Below, in pieces: positions 14,360 to 22,747 of a stretch of 64,000 nt of DNA. The position numbers were made by a program, and so were the translations under genes. The stretch comes from Lachnospiraceae bacterium NC2004 (GTDB taxonomy: Bacteria > Bacillota > Clostridia > Lachnospirales > Lachnospiraceae). The notes beneath the pieces were generated by a model. That model was not told where the DNA came from, searched no databases, and worked only from the letters and a program-made list of their open reading frames with translations. The stretch spans positions 1 to 64,000 of the forward strand of contig JHXB01000006.1 of NCBI GenBank assembly GCA_000621905.1, given 5' to 3'. How positions within the stretch are numbered: the stretch's first letter is position 1; each line of letters starts with the position of its first letter.

Positions 14360-16045
14360 CTAAAACCCTTTCTTTTTGCCTGCCGCAAGGTCCTTCATTT
14401 CCTTGGCGTTATCCCTTACGGTATCCGTAATCTCGGCACCGCCTAACAACCTTGCAAGCTCATCTACAGCCTCATCATCATAAAGCCTGTCAATCGTCGT
14501 CTTGGTAGAACCCTCATCCAAACTCTTCTCAATCTTAAAGTGCGTATCTGCCATAGCCGCAATCTGTGGCAAATGCGTGATACATATTATCTGATGTTTA
14601 AGACTGATCTCGTTTAGCTTCTCGGCAACCATCTGCGCAGTTCTTCCGCTGACTCCGGTGTCAATCTCATCAAATATAAGAGTAGGAATACTGTCCGCAT
14701 CTGCAAGTACCGTCTTGATTGCAAGCATTATCCTTGAAAGCTCACCACCTGAAGCAACCTGTGAAACGGGTGACAAAGTAACACCCGGATTGGTAGAAAT
14801 CATAAACTCAACATCATCAATTCCACTTGCCGATATATCTTCAGATTCATTGACCGCGATTTCAAATGCAACCTGTAAGAAATTAAGCTCAATAAGCGCC
14901 TGCTTAATCTCCTCTCCCATCTTAACTGCGGCTTTCTTTCTGATCTTTGAAAGTGCCTTGGCAGTTGATTCTAAATCTTTCTTAGAGGTCTCAAGCTTAC
15001 TCTCTAAATCCTTGATATACCCTTCAATATCGCCCATCTTCTCAAGTTCTGCTTCTTTAGAATCGGCGTATTTAAGAATCATCTCGATGTCATTACCATA
15101 CTTGCTCTTTAGGTGATTGATAACATTTACCCTGTCTTCAAGCTCCTTGAAGTTAATGTCATCAAAACTCATATCCTCAACATACGAAGACATCTCTCTA
15201 CTAAAATCCGACACCAAAGAATCAATCTCGTTAATCTCATCATAAAGACTCTTAGTTGTCTCATCTATATCGGAAATGCCGCTCATAGCGTGAATACATT
15301 CACTGATAAGCGACTGAATATTGACATTGGCATCACCTGAAATAAGATTAGACACAGTGCCCATCGACTCGATAATCTCTCTTGCGTGTGCCTGTCTCTT
15401 GTACTGTTTCTCAAGCTCAACATCCTCACCTACTTTTAGATTAGCCTCTCTGATCTCGTCGACTCCGTACTTAAGAAAATCAACCTCTCTAAGCCTTGCC
15501 TCCTTGTTGGCAACAATCTCGTCATACTCTTCCTTAAGCTTGTTGTATTCTCGGTATTCTTCCTTGCATTCAGAAAGAAGCTTGGCAGCCTCATCTCCGG
15601 CATAAGTGTCAAGTAGGTTAAGTTGCTTAGATTTACTGCGTAATGTGACATTTTCCTGCTGTGAGCAAAGGTCAATAAGATATGATGCTATATCTCTTAA
15701 CTCGCCCATATTAACAGTCTCACCGTTAATTCTGCACACGCTTCTGTTAGGCATTATCTTTCTGGAAATGATGATTTGATTATCATCTAATGTTACATCT
15801 TTCTCAGACAAATACTTCTTCGTAACTTCGTCATCAACAGAAAATGTAAGTTCAACAAGAGCATAATCCTTGTCCTGTCTAATCAAATCTTTGGCGACCT
15901 TGCCGCCAAGTGCAGCCTCGATAGAGCCGATAAGTATTGACTTTCCGGCACCTGTCTCTCCTGTGAGAATATTAAGATGATCAAAAAAATCTACTTCTAT
16001 CTCCTCGATGAGAGCGAGGTTTTTAACGTGTATATTAAGTAACAT
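14360..16045 (-). CDS. recN: DNA repair protein RecN
   Basis: 561 residues, the usual length. Walker A GETGAGKSILIG (30-41), two coiled-coil arms (about 140-380), signature ASGGELSRIMLAIK and Walker B TLIFDEIDTGVSGRTAQ, then THLPQIAAMAD. This SMC-like ATPase acts early in double-strand-break repair on the nucleoid. The start codon lies directly after the argR stop, so the two are coupled. Confidence 0.97.
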   Translation of the reverse strand: MLLNIHVKNLALIEEIEVDFFDHLNILTGETGAGKSILIGSIEAALGGKVAKDLIRQDKDYALVELTFSVDDEVTKKYLSEKDVTLDDNQIIISRKIMPNRSVCRINGETVNMGELRDIASYLIDLCSQQENVTLRSKSKQLNLLDTYAGDEAAKLLSECKEEYREYNKLKEEYDEIVANKEARLREVDFLKYGVDEIREANLKVGEDVELEKQYKRQAHAREIIESMGTVSNLISGDANVNIQSLISECIHAMSGISDIDETTKSLYDEINEIDSLVSDFSREMSSYVEDMSFDDINFKELEDRVNVINHLKSKYGNDIEMILKYADSKEAELEKMGDIEGYIKDLESKLETSKKDLESTAKALSKIRKKAAVKMGEEIKQALIELNFLQVAFEIAVNESEDISASGIDDVEFMISTNPGVTLSPVSQVASGGELSRIMLAIKTVLADADSIPTLIFDEIDTGVSGRTAQMVAEKLNEISLKHQIICITHLPQIAAMADTHFKIEKSLDEGSTKTTIDRLYDDEAVDELARLLGGAEITDTVRDNAKEMKDLAAGKKKGF

Positions 16046-16516
16046 TTAATCGACCTCCTTCTCATCTTCGGTAGCATATCTTGATATGCTCTCAATAACT
16101 TCGTCTGCCATCTCTCTGGCTCTTATAACACAGAAAATGGTATCGTCTCCCGCAATCGAACCCACAACTCCGTAAAGCCCAAGGTTATCAAGCGCCGCTG
16201 CCACAGCCATTGCAAGTCCTGCAACAGTCTTAATAACGATGATATTTTCTGATGATTCCATACTTAAAATTCCATCTTTTAAAACTCTCTTGTATCTAAG
16301 AGCGTTGGAAGATTCCTGTTCCTGCAATCTTACATACTTAGGCTGTCCGCCCGGCACAGCCATCTTGGTAATCTTAAGTTCTTTCAAATCTCTTGATATC
16401 GTAGCCTGAGTCGAATTGTAGCCCTCCTTGATAAGAAGGTCATTAAGTTCGTCCTGCGTCGTGATATCATTTGTCTCAATAATCTCTAATAATTTAGCAT
16501 GTCTTGATGCTTTCAT
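16046..16516 (-). CDS. argR: Arginine repressor ArgR
   Basis: 156 residues. The N-terminal winged helix carries GYNSTQATISRDLKELKITK (34-53), the typical recognition helix; the C-terminal oligomerisation/arginine-binding domain has AAALDNLGLYGVVGSIAGDD (133-ish region). A hexameric regulator of arginine metabolism, AhrC-type. It stands between nadK and recN as in many Firmicutes. No arginine gene is in this window. Confidence 0.95.
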   Translation of the reverse strand: MKASRHAKLLEIIETNDITTQDELNDLLIKEGYNSTQATISRDLKELKITKMAVPGGQPKYVRLQEQESSNALRYKRVLKDGILSMESSENIIVIKTVAGLAMAVAAALDNLGLYGVVGSIAGDDTIFCVIRAREMADEVIESISRYATEDEKEVD

Positions 16517-16563
16517 ATTGTTCCTCCATTCCTTAAGTAGAGTGTAGGAAGCCCTGTTTCCAT

Positions 16564-17400
16564 TTATTTGATCTTATCTCTTAACACCTCGTAAAAGCTC
16601 TCTTGTCTTACTCTTATGAGCTTGGCAGGTGTATCAAGCTTCTTTATAACTATCGAATCTAGCGGACTTATCGTCTTACCAATCTGTCCGTCAAATGTTA
16701 TATATCCCTCTTTTGGCGCGGTTCTGACTTCGCCGAGTACAACTCTTAACTCGTCCGTATCAGAAAGAACAACGCTTCTCGCCGTAAGTGCGTGCGGTGA
16801 AATCGGAGTTACAAGCATGAGCGATGTCTTAGGACACACAACCGGTCCACCGGCAGAAAGGTTATATGCTGTAGAACCGGTAGGCGTTGAAACAATCACG
16901 CCATCGGCATCGTAAACGTCCAACAGCTCGCCATTTACATAAAGCTCAAGCTTTACAATCCTTGAAATTCCGCTTCTTGAAATGACGATATCATTTAACG
17001 AAATGTCAGAGTCCACTATCTCGCCGTTGTGATAGATATCACCTTTGAGCATCATGCGCTCATCCATTGTGTAGTCATCGGCAAAAAGCCTGTCTATCAA
17101 AGGCTTAACGCCTGACGGTTCAGTCTGTGTAAGAAATCCCAAATGTCCCATATTAACGCCGACAACCGGAATAAGTGCAGGATAAAGCCCTCTCACAGTT
17201 CGAAGTATTGAGCCGTCTCCTCCTAATACTATAACGCATTCAGTATCGTCATCGACATCGATAGCATTTCTCATAGTCTCAAGATTTCTAAGAACTATCC
17301 TTGCTTTGCCGCCTTTTGAAGCGATATATTCTTCTATATCTTTAGCAACTATATTGCTGTCTTTCTTGTCCTCATTACAAACAATAATATAATTATTCAT
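16564..17400 (-). CDS. nadK: NAD kinase
   Basis: 278 residues from ATG 17400 (GGAG 7 bases before); an in-frame GTG at 17406 is also possible. It shows the NAD kinase GGDGS motif (LGGDGSILRTVRG), NMGHLGFLTQ, and STPTGSTAYNLSAGGPV, the phosphate and adenine binding elements. It makes NADP from NAD and ATP in the cytoplasm. It begins 13 bp after tlyA ends, in one operon. Confidence 0.97.
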   Translation of the reverse strand: MNNYIIVCNEDKKDSNIVAKDIEEYIASKGGKARIVLRNLETMRNAIDVDDDTECVIVLGGDGSILRTVRGLYPALIPVVGVNMGHLGFLTQTEPSGVKPLIDRLFADDYTMDERMMLKGDIYHNGEIVDSDISLNDIVISRSGISRIVKLELYVNGELLDVYDADGVIVSTPTGSTAYNLSAGGPVVCPKTSLMLVTPISPHALTARSVVLSDTDELRVVLGEVRTAPKEGYITFDGQIGKTISPLDSIVIKKLDTPAKLIRVRQESFYEVLRDKIK

Positions 17401-17412
17401 AGGCACTCTCCA

Positions 17413-18219
17413 TCATTTCAATGTGTCATGTGATGATTCAACAATTCCCTTAATATCAAGCTCCGAAGGATCCATGCCAACTCCCTCTTTATTGACGATA
17501 TAAATAAGATACTCTATATTGCCCTCAGGCCCTTTGATTGGTGAATATTCAAGCCCTAAGATACTAAATCCATTGGCGTGAACATAGTTCGCAATCATAA
17601 GGATTACTTCCTCGTGAACCTTAGGATCTCTTACTACGCCTTTCTTGCCAACCTTTTCTCTGCCCGCCTCAAACTGCGGTTTGATAAGCGCACAGACCTT
17701 GGCATCTTCTTTGAGCAAAGCCTTTAGAGGCATGAGAACTTTCGTAAGCGAGATAAATGAAACATCTATCGATGCGAAGTCCAACATGTCGTCGATATCA
17801 TCATTAGATACATATCTAATGTTAGTCTTCTCCATTACAACAACCCTGTCGTCATTTCTTAATTTCCAATCTAACTGGCCGTGTCCGACATCTACCGAGT
17901 AGACTTTGACGGCGCCGTTTTGCAGCATGCAGTCAGTAAATCCGCCCGTACTGCTTCCGACATCCATACATACCATCCCCGTCAAATCGATGTCAAATTC
18001 ATTCATCGCCTTCTCAAGCTTAAGTCCGCCGCGACTGACATACTTTAGAGTCTTTCCTCTGACTTCGATTACGGCTTCTTCAGCAAATGTTGACCCTGCC
18101 TTGTCTTCCTTGTCGCCGTCGACATAGACTATGCCTGACATTATTATCGCCTTTGCCTTCTCTCTTGATGTGGCAAGACCTTTTTTTACAAGTAGTACGT
18201 CCAGTCTTTCTTTACCCAT
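17413..18219 (-). CDS. tlyA: TlyA-family rRNA 2'-O-methyltransferase
   Basis: 268 residues: S4 RNA-binding domain at the N-terminus (RLDVLLVKKGLATSREKAK, then SGIVYVDG), then a Rossmann SAM domain of the FtsJ type (CMDVGSSTGGFTDCMLQNGA, about 86-105). The family includes mycobacterial TlyA, which methylates 16S and 23S rRNA riboses; in Firmicutes it is often called YqxC or a haemolysin-like protein. Operon with dxs upstream (11-bp gap) and nadK downstream. Confidence 0.92.
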   Translation of the reverse strand: MGKERLDVLLVKKGLATSREKAKAIIMSGIVYVDGDKEDKAGSTFAEEAVIEVRGKTLKYVSRGGLKLEKAMNEFDIDLTGMVCMDVGSSTGGFTDCMLQNGAVKVYSVDVGHGQLDWKLRNDDRVVVMEKTNIRYVSNDDIDDMLDFASIDVSFISLTKVLMPLKALLKEDAKVCALIKPQFEAGREKVGKKGVVRDPKVHEEVILMIANYVHANGFSILGLEYSPIKGPEGNIEYLIYIVNKEGVGMDPSELDIKGIVESSHDTLK

Positions 18220-18230
18220 GGTTACCCTCT

Positions 18231-20090
18231 CTATAAATACTTCTCAACCTTCTTGATTATAGCCTCCGCATCAATGTGGTACCTTGCTCTTAACTCAGCC
18301 ACCTTGCCATGCTCCACAAAGCAGTCCTCAATAGCCATAACCTCGCATTTGCATTTGACATTATCTCTACGCATATACGCAGCAACCGCTTCTCCAAAGC
18401 CACCGCTGTAAACATTATCCTCAACGGTAATAATCACATCATGCTCCTTGCCAATCGACTTGATAAGCTTCTTATCAAAAGGCTTAACAAACCTCGGATT
18501 GACAAGCGTTACCTCAACGCCCTTCTTCTTAAGCGCCTTGTAGGCCTCATGCGCCTCAACCATCATACTTCCGACAGCAACAATCGCAACCTTCCTGCCT
18601 TTAAATATAACCTCGCCTTTGCCGTACTCAATCGTCCTATCGTCGGTCTTAAGCTCGTAATACGCCGCGCCCCTCGGATATTTAATCGCAACCGGTCCGT
18701 CGTGCTTAAAGGCGTACTCCATCATAAGGCTCATCTCATATCTGTTCTTCGGCGCCATAACAGTCATATTCGGCATCGAGCTCAAGTAACTCGTGTCAAA
18801 TATTCCCTGGTGCGTATCCCCGTCAGCTCCCACAAGACCCGAGCGGTCCACACCGATAACAACCGGAAGATTGTTAAGGCAAACATCGTGAATAAGCTGA
18901 TCATACGCCCTCTGCAAAAACGAAGAATATATCGCAACCACCGGCCTTAACCCGCTCGCTGCCATTCCCGCTGCAAATGTTACCGCGTGCTCCTCCGCAA
19001 TTCCAACATCGAAGCACCTATCAGGGTATTCTTTGGCAAATGCAGAAAGCCCCGTACCATCAGGCATAGCCGCTGTAACACCCACTATATCATCATTCTT
19101 GGCTGCAAGCTTGATAAGTGTTTTGGCAAATATATCTGTGTAAGTTGCGGTATCTTTCTTGACCAAAGGCTTACCTGTATCAAGATCAAAAGGCTCAACA
19201 CCATGAAAATGATCAGGGTATCTCTCCGCGTAGCTGTAGCCTTTGCCCTTCTTGCTGACAACATGAATAATAATAGGTCTCTTTAATTCCTTAGCCTTCA
19301 TAATTGTAGACTTTAGAGCCTTGACATTATGTCCGTCAACCGGACCGACATAAGTAATACCCATGTCCTCAAAAAACATACCCGGAACAACAAGTGATTT
19401 GATGGAATCTTTGGATCTTTTGACACCTTTAGCGATAGGTTCACCAATCCCCGGAATACCTAAGAGAGCATGCTCTACGCTGCCCTTAAACGAATTGTAC
19501 TTGTCGCCGACACGAATGTTATTAAGGTATCGGCTCAAGCCTCCAACATTTTCTGAAATGGACATCTTGTTATCATTTAAAATGATAATAAGATTGCTCT
19601 TAAGCTGGCCAATGTTGTTGAGCGCTTCAAGCGCCATTCCACCCGACAGTGCTCCGTCACCTATAACCGCAACGATTGTGCGGTCTTCGCCCTTTAAGTC
19701 ACGAGCCTTGGCGTATCCTAAAGCAAGTGAAAGCGATGTAGAACTGTGACCTGTGTTAAAGCCGTCTGTCTCGCTCTCCGAAAGCTTAGGGAAACCGCTC
19801 ATTCCGTCGAGCTGCCTTAAGGTGTCGAAGCCATCCTTTCTTCCTGTAAGTATCTTGTGCACATAAGACTGATGACCGACATCCCAGATAAGCTTGTCCT
19901 CCGGAAAATCAAGCGACAAATGAAGAGCCATTGTAAGCTCTACCGCGCCAAGATTAGAGGCAAGATGACCTCCCGTCTTGCTCACCTTCTGAAGAAGAAA
20001 AGACCTTATCTCGGCTGCTAAATCCCTGTATAATTCAGGTGAAATATTCTTTATATCATTGGCTTTTGTAATTGAATCTAATATGGGCAT
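18231..20090 (-). CDS. dxs: 1-deoxy-D-xylulose-5-phosphate synthase
   Basis: 619 residues. Thiamine-diphosphate-binding motif GDGALSGGMALEALNN (about 147-162), catalytic-face His residues in WDVGHQSYVHK, transketolase pyrimidine domain with DVGIAEEHAVTFAAGMA, and a C-terminal domain (VEDNVYSGGFGEAV). It condenses pyruvate and glyceraldehyde-3-phosphate to DXP, entry to the MEP isoprenoid pathway and thiamine/pyridoxal synthesis. The ATG follows the xseB stop by one base, with GGAGGAATAAG overlapping it. The usual ispA gene between xseB and dxs is absent. Confidence 0.97.
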   Translation of the reverse strand: MPILDSITKANDIKNISPELYRDLAAEIRSFLLQKVSKTGGHLASNLGAVELTMALHLSLDFPEDKLIWDVGHQSYVHKILTGRKDGFDTLRQLDGMSGFPKLSESETDGFNTGHSSTSLSLALGYAKARDLKGEDRTIVAVIGDGALSGGMALEALNNIGQLKSNLIIILNDNKMSISENVGGLSRYLNNIRVGDKYNSFKGSVEHALLGIPGIGEPIAKGVKRSKDSIKSLVVPGMFFEDMGITYVGPVDGHNVKALKSTIMKAKELKRPIIIHVVSKKGKGYSYAERYPDHFHGVEPFDLDTGKPLVKKDTATYTDIFAKTLIKLAAKNDDIVGVTAAMPDGTGLSAFAKEYPDRCFDVGIAEEHAVTFAAGMAASGLRPVVAIYSSFLQRAYDQLIHDVCLNNLPVVIGVDRSGLVGADGDTHQGIFDTSYLSSMPNMTVMAPKNRYEMSLMMEYAFKHDGPVAIKYPRGAAYYELKTDDRTIEYGKGEVIFKGRKVAIVAVGSMMVEAHEAYKALKKKGVEVTLVNPRFVKPFDKKLIKSIGKEHDVIITVEDNVYSGGFGEAVAAYMRRDNVKCKCEVMAIEDCFVEHGKVAELRARYHIDAEAIIKKVEKYL

Positions 20091-20091
20091 C

Positions 20092-20295
20092 TTATTCCTC
20101 CACCATGTCCTCAGACAGATCTATAATCTGCTGCTCGACTGCATCAAGCTCTGTCTGACATTCTCTAATAATCTTTATGCCCTTTTTATATTTATCTATA
20201 GCCTCATTAAGAGGTGTCTCATCGTTAGAGAGCGCCTCAATAATCTCATTAACCTGTTTTAAATTGTCTTCAATAGATGTCTTCTTGGTAGCCAT
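20092..20295 (-). CDS. xseB: Exodeoxyribonuclease VII small subunit
   Basis: 67 residues with the XseB pattern: SIEDNLKQVNEIIEALSNDE, then LNEAIDKYKKGIKIIREC. It associates with XseA to degrade single-stranded DNA to short oligonucleotides. GGGAGGTTTT precedes the ATG. It is separated from xseA by 88 bp that hold a dispersed repeat, and is tightly linked to dxs. Confidence 0.95.
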   Translation of the reverse strand: MATKKTSIEDNLKQVNEIIEALSNDETPLNEAIDKYKKGIKIIRECQTELDAVEQQIIDLSEDMVEE

Positions 20296-20324
20296 AAAAC
20301 CTCCCGGTATGTATCTACAATATG

Positions 20325-20378
20325 TGTCATCCCTCGTTTCACTCGGGATAAAGATTCTTCGCTTCGCTCAGAATGACA
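20325..20378. repeat. 54-bp dispersed element with TGTCAT/ATGACA ends
   Basis: Starts TGTCATCCCTCGTTTCACTC and ends CGCTTCGCTCAGAATGACA, with imperfect inverted termini. In reverse orientation it matches the units at 27287-27335 and 28179-28227. It lies between xseA and xseB, inside an operon. Confidence 0.8.
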
Positions 20379-20383
20379 TTTAG

Positions 20384-21643
20384 CTAATCCACAACCTCTA
20401 AATCCCTCGACCCTCCGCTCATGGTGAGGGTAACTCTATCACCCTTGTTGAGCTTGGTAATATCCTTAACCGGCTTGTCATCAACAGAAACATAACCGAA
20501 GCCGTTAATGAGCTTATCAAGCGGCGACAGGCCCTTAAGCCTCGCCTCCGTAATAGAAACCTGGTTGTATCTCTTATCGTATAACTGTTTAATATTAACA
20601 TCGAGACTCTTCTTAGAATCGGCAACCTGCTCCTTATAAAGCTTAACCTTATCATTTATCAAAATCTCAATGTCCTTCTTCATATCCTGAAGCAAATGCT
20701 TGCGCTCGGCAACCTTAGCCATCGGACTTAACTTATTAAGTCTAAGATGCGCCCTATCAAGTTCTGCACGATAATCTTTAACTCTCCTAGTTAGCCTCTG
20801 ATTAAGCACCTCTTCCATGTGGCTAAGCTCGTAAAGATAATCTTCCCATCTAAAAACCGCAAGCTCTGCAGCGGCAGACGGAGTAGGCGCTCTAAGGTCA
20901 GCTACATAATCCGCAATCGTATAATCGACCTCATGTCCCGTTCCGGAAATGATAGGAGTATCAGCATTATAAATCGTATACGCAAGCTCCTCGTCGTTAA
21001 ACGCCCAAAGATCATTGATGCTTCCACCACCTCTTCCGATGATGATAACATCAAGTCCTAACCTGTCCAGCGCGTTAATACCCTTAACAATAGTTGAAGC
21101 CGCACCGTCTCCCTCAACAAGTGACGGATAAAGATACAGCCTTACATAAGGGTTACGCCTCGCGGTGACATTTTTAATATCCTGAATAACCGCGCCGGTT
21201 CTAGAAGTCACAACGCCAATCCTAAGCGCATACTTAGGAATAGGCTTCTTGTGAGCCTCATCAAATAGACCTTTAGCGGCCAACTCTTTCTTAATCTGCT
21301 CAAATCTTACATAGAAATCTCCAAGTCCTGCGAGATTGACTTCATTTGCAATAAGCTGATAATTGCCCTTCTTCTCGTAAATGCTGATTCTACCGCTTAC
21401 AACAACGCTCTGCCCCGCCTCAAGCTTAAACTTCAACCCGCCTGCTCTCGAACTTCTAAACATAGTACAGGCTATAACTGCGGACTTGTCGTCATTTTCA
21501 AGAGTAAAAAATACATTGCCGGAAGCCGGATAACTAACATCAGACACAGTTCCCTTGACCGATATGTTACTGAGCATATAGTCGCTCGTAATCATGCGTT
21601 TGATATATGAAACTACCTGGTCGACTGTGTATTCTTTATTCAT
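20384..21643 (-). CDS. xseA: Exodeoxyribonuclease VII large subunit
   Basis: 419 residues. N-terminal OB fold (ISVKGTVSDVSYPASGNVFF), central catalytic domain with RIGVVTSRTGAVIQDI and IIIGRGGGSINDLWAFNDE and SGTGHEVDYTIADYVAD, and a long C-terminal coiled coil. Single-strand DNA exonuclease with XseB. Its start overlaps the nusB stop by 4 bp (ATGA). Confidence 0.97.
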   Translation of the reverse strand: MNKEYTVDQVVSYIKRMITSDYMLSNISVKGTVSDVSYPASGNVFFTLENDDKSAVIACTMFRSSRAGGLKFKLEAGQSVVVSGRISIYEKKGNYQLIANEVNLAGLGDFYVRFEQIKKELAAKGLFDEAHKKPIPKYALRIGVVTSRTGAVIQDIKNVTARRNPYVRLYLYPSLVEGDGAASTIVKGINALDRLGLDVIIIGRGGGSINDLWAFNDEELAYTIYNADTPIISGTGHEVDYTIADYVADLRAPTPSAAAELAVFRWEDYLYELSHMEEVLNQRLTRRVKDYRAELDRAHLRLNKLSPMAKVAERKHLLQDMKKDIEILINDKVKLYKEQVADSKKSLDVNIKQLYDKRYNQVSITEARLKGLSPLDKLINGFGYVSVDDKPVKDITKLNKGDRVTLTMSGGSRDLEVVD

Positions 21644-22050
21644 ACGCTCTCCTTGCCGCGAATTATCGTTCCTAATATTCCATTGACAAATGCTGGCGCC
21701 GCGTCGGCTGTGTACTCCTTGGCGAGTCTGACTGCCTCGTCTGCGGTTATTGCGTCCTCGTTGTCGCTCTCAAAAAGAATCTCATAAACGGAAAGTCTAA
21801 GAATTGCAAGCTCAGCTTTGCCTATACGGTTAAGCTTCCAGCCGTTACTTGCCTCCTCGATCTTGGAATCTATCTCTTCAAGATGACTCTCAATATCGTT
21901 GAGCTTGTCGGTTATCTCCTTAATCTCGTCGTCTGCAATCTCGTTGCTCTCCTGATATAACGATGCCAACTCACTTACATCGACACCTGATTGAAATTCC
22001 GTCTGGAATAAGATTTTGAAAATGTCAGTTCTTCTACTGCGATTATCCAT
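21640..22050 (-). CDS. nusB: Transcription antitermination factor NusB
   Basis: 136 residues, all-helical, with RRTDIFKILFQTEFQSG at the start and the C-terminal signature AVRLAKEYTADAAPAFVNGILG. It binds boxA RNA with NusE in rRNA antitermination. Upstream neighbour is the Asp23-family gene, downstream xseA (4-bp overlap). In many Firmicutes folD lies between nusB and xseA; it is missing here. Confidence 0.93.
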   Translation of the reverse strand: MDNRSRRTDIFKILFQTEFQSGVDVSELASLYQESNEIADDEIKEITDKLNDIESHLEEIDSKIEEASNGWKLNRIGKAELAILRLSVYEILFESDNEDAITADEAVRLAKEYTADAAPAFVNGILGTIIRGKESV

Positions 22051-22076
22051 AATTAATGGTATCCTCCGATAAAAAC

Positions 22077-22093
22077 ACCGCCCACCGGGCGGT
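22077..22093 (-). terminator. Short terminator between asp23-family gene and nusB
   Basis: ACCGCCC-ACC-GGGCGGT, followed on the minus strand by GTTTTTATC. It would at least attenuate read-through from the Asp23-family gene into nusB. Confidence 0.75.
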
Positions 22094-22116
22094 ACATAAA
22101 TTGATATGTCTAAATG

Positions 22117-22554
22117 TTATGCAACAGAAACGATGCGCACATTAACCCTGTCAACCGTAAGTCCGGTCATGTTCTCTATAGCTTGCTTAACTCTGTCCTG
22201 CACGAGTCTTGTCACTTCCTGAATATTAACTCCGTATTGCATCACGCAGTTAAGCTGTACCTTGACAACACTGCCTTCAATTGTAACTCTGACTCCTTTA
22301 GAAAGGACATTCATTCCTATCTTGCTGACAATCTCGCCGGTGATATTGCCGTTGAGTCGCGCTATTCCGTCGACCTCGGTAGCAGCAATGCCTGCAATGG
22401 ACGCAATAACGCTATCGGCGATTCTTACGCTTCCATGTTCCTGCTCCTGCTCCACCTGGTAGTTCTGTTGTTTTTTATCTGATTTAGAATTCCTTCTCTT
22501 ACCTCTTGATTGAGGATTAGATAATCTGGAACCTGACTTTATGCTAGCCGTCAT
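22117..22554 (-). CDS. Asp23/Gls24 family envelope-stress protein
   Basis: 145 residues: a basic, disordered N-terminus (about 1-35, SRLSNPQSRGKRRNSKS), then the Asp23 domain with GSVRIADSVIASIAGIAATE VDGIARL and RVTIEGSVVKVQLNCVMQYG. The family (YqhY/YloU, Asp23) gives abundant cytosolic proteins near the membrane; YqhY is linked to acetyl-CoA carboxylase control in Bacillus. Position next to nusB matches B. subtilis yqhY. The basic N-terminal extension could contact nucleic acid or membrane (inference). Confidence 0.88.
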   Translation of the reverse strand: MTASIKSGSRLSNPQSRGKRRNSKSDKKQQNYQVEQEQEHGSVRIADSVIASIAGIAATEVDGIARLNGNITGEIVSKIGMNVLSKGVRVTIEGSVVKVQLNCVMQYGVNIQEVTRLVQDRVKQAIENMTGLTVDRVNVRIVSVA

Positions 22555-22663
22555 ACAGTCTCCTCCTATCGTACAAATTATGTAACATTATACTACATTA
22601 CCAAACTAATCTCAATACGAAAATATATCCAACTAAAAAATGACGAAAAATAGCAATACTTCA

Positions 22664-22692
22664 TTGATTATTTTGTGAAAATGTTGTAAAAT
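22664..22692 (+). promoter_or_regulatory. Sigma-A promoter of the charged-helix protein gene
   Basis: TTGATT (22664-22669), a 17-bp spacer, TAAAAT (22687-22692). Just ahead of the ribosome binding site is a small palindrome ACTATACTATAGT (about 22721-22733) that may be an operator. Confidence 0.6.
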
Positions 22693-22747
22693 AACCATAT
22701 GTGTTTTTACTATAACAAACTATACTATAGTAAGGGAGAGATAATGC

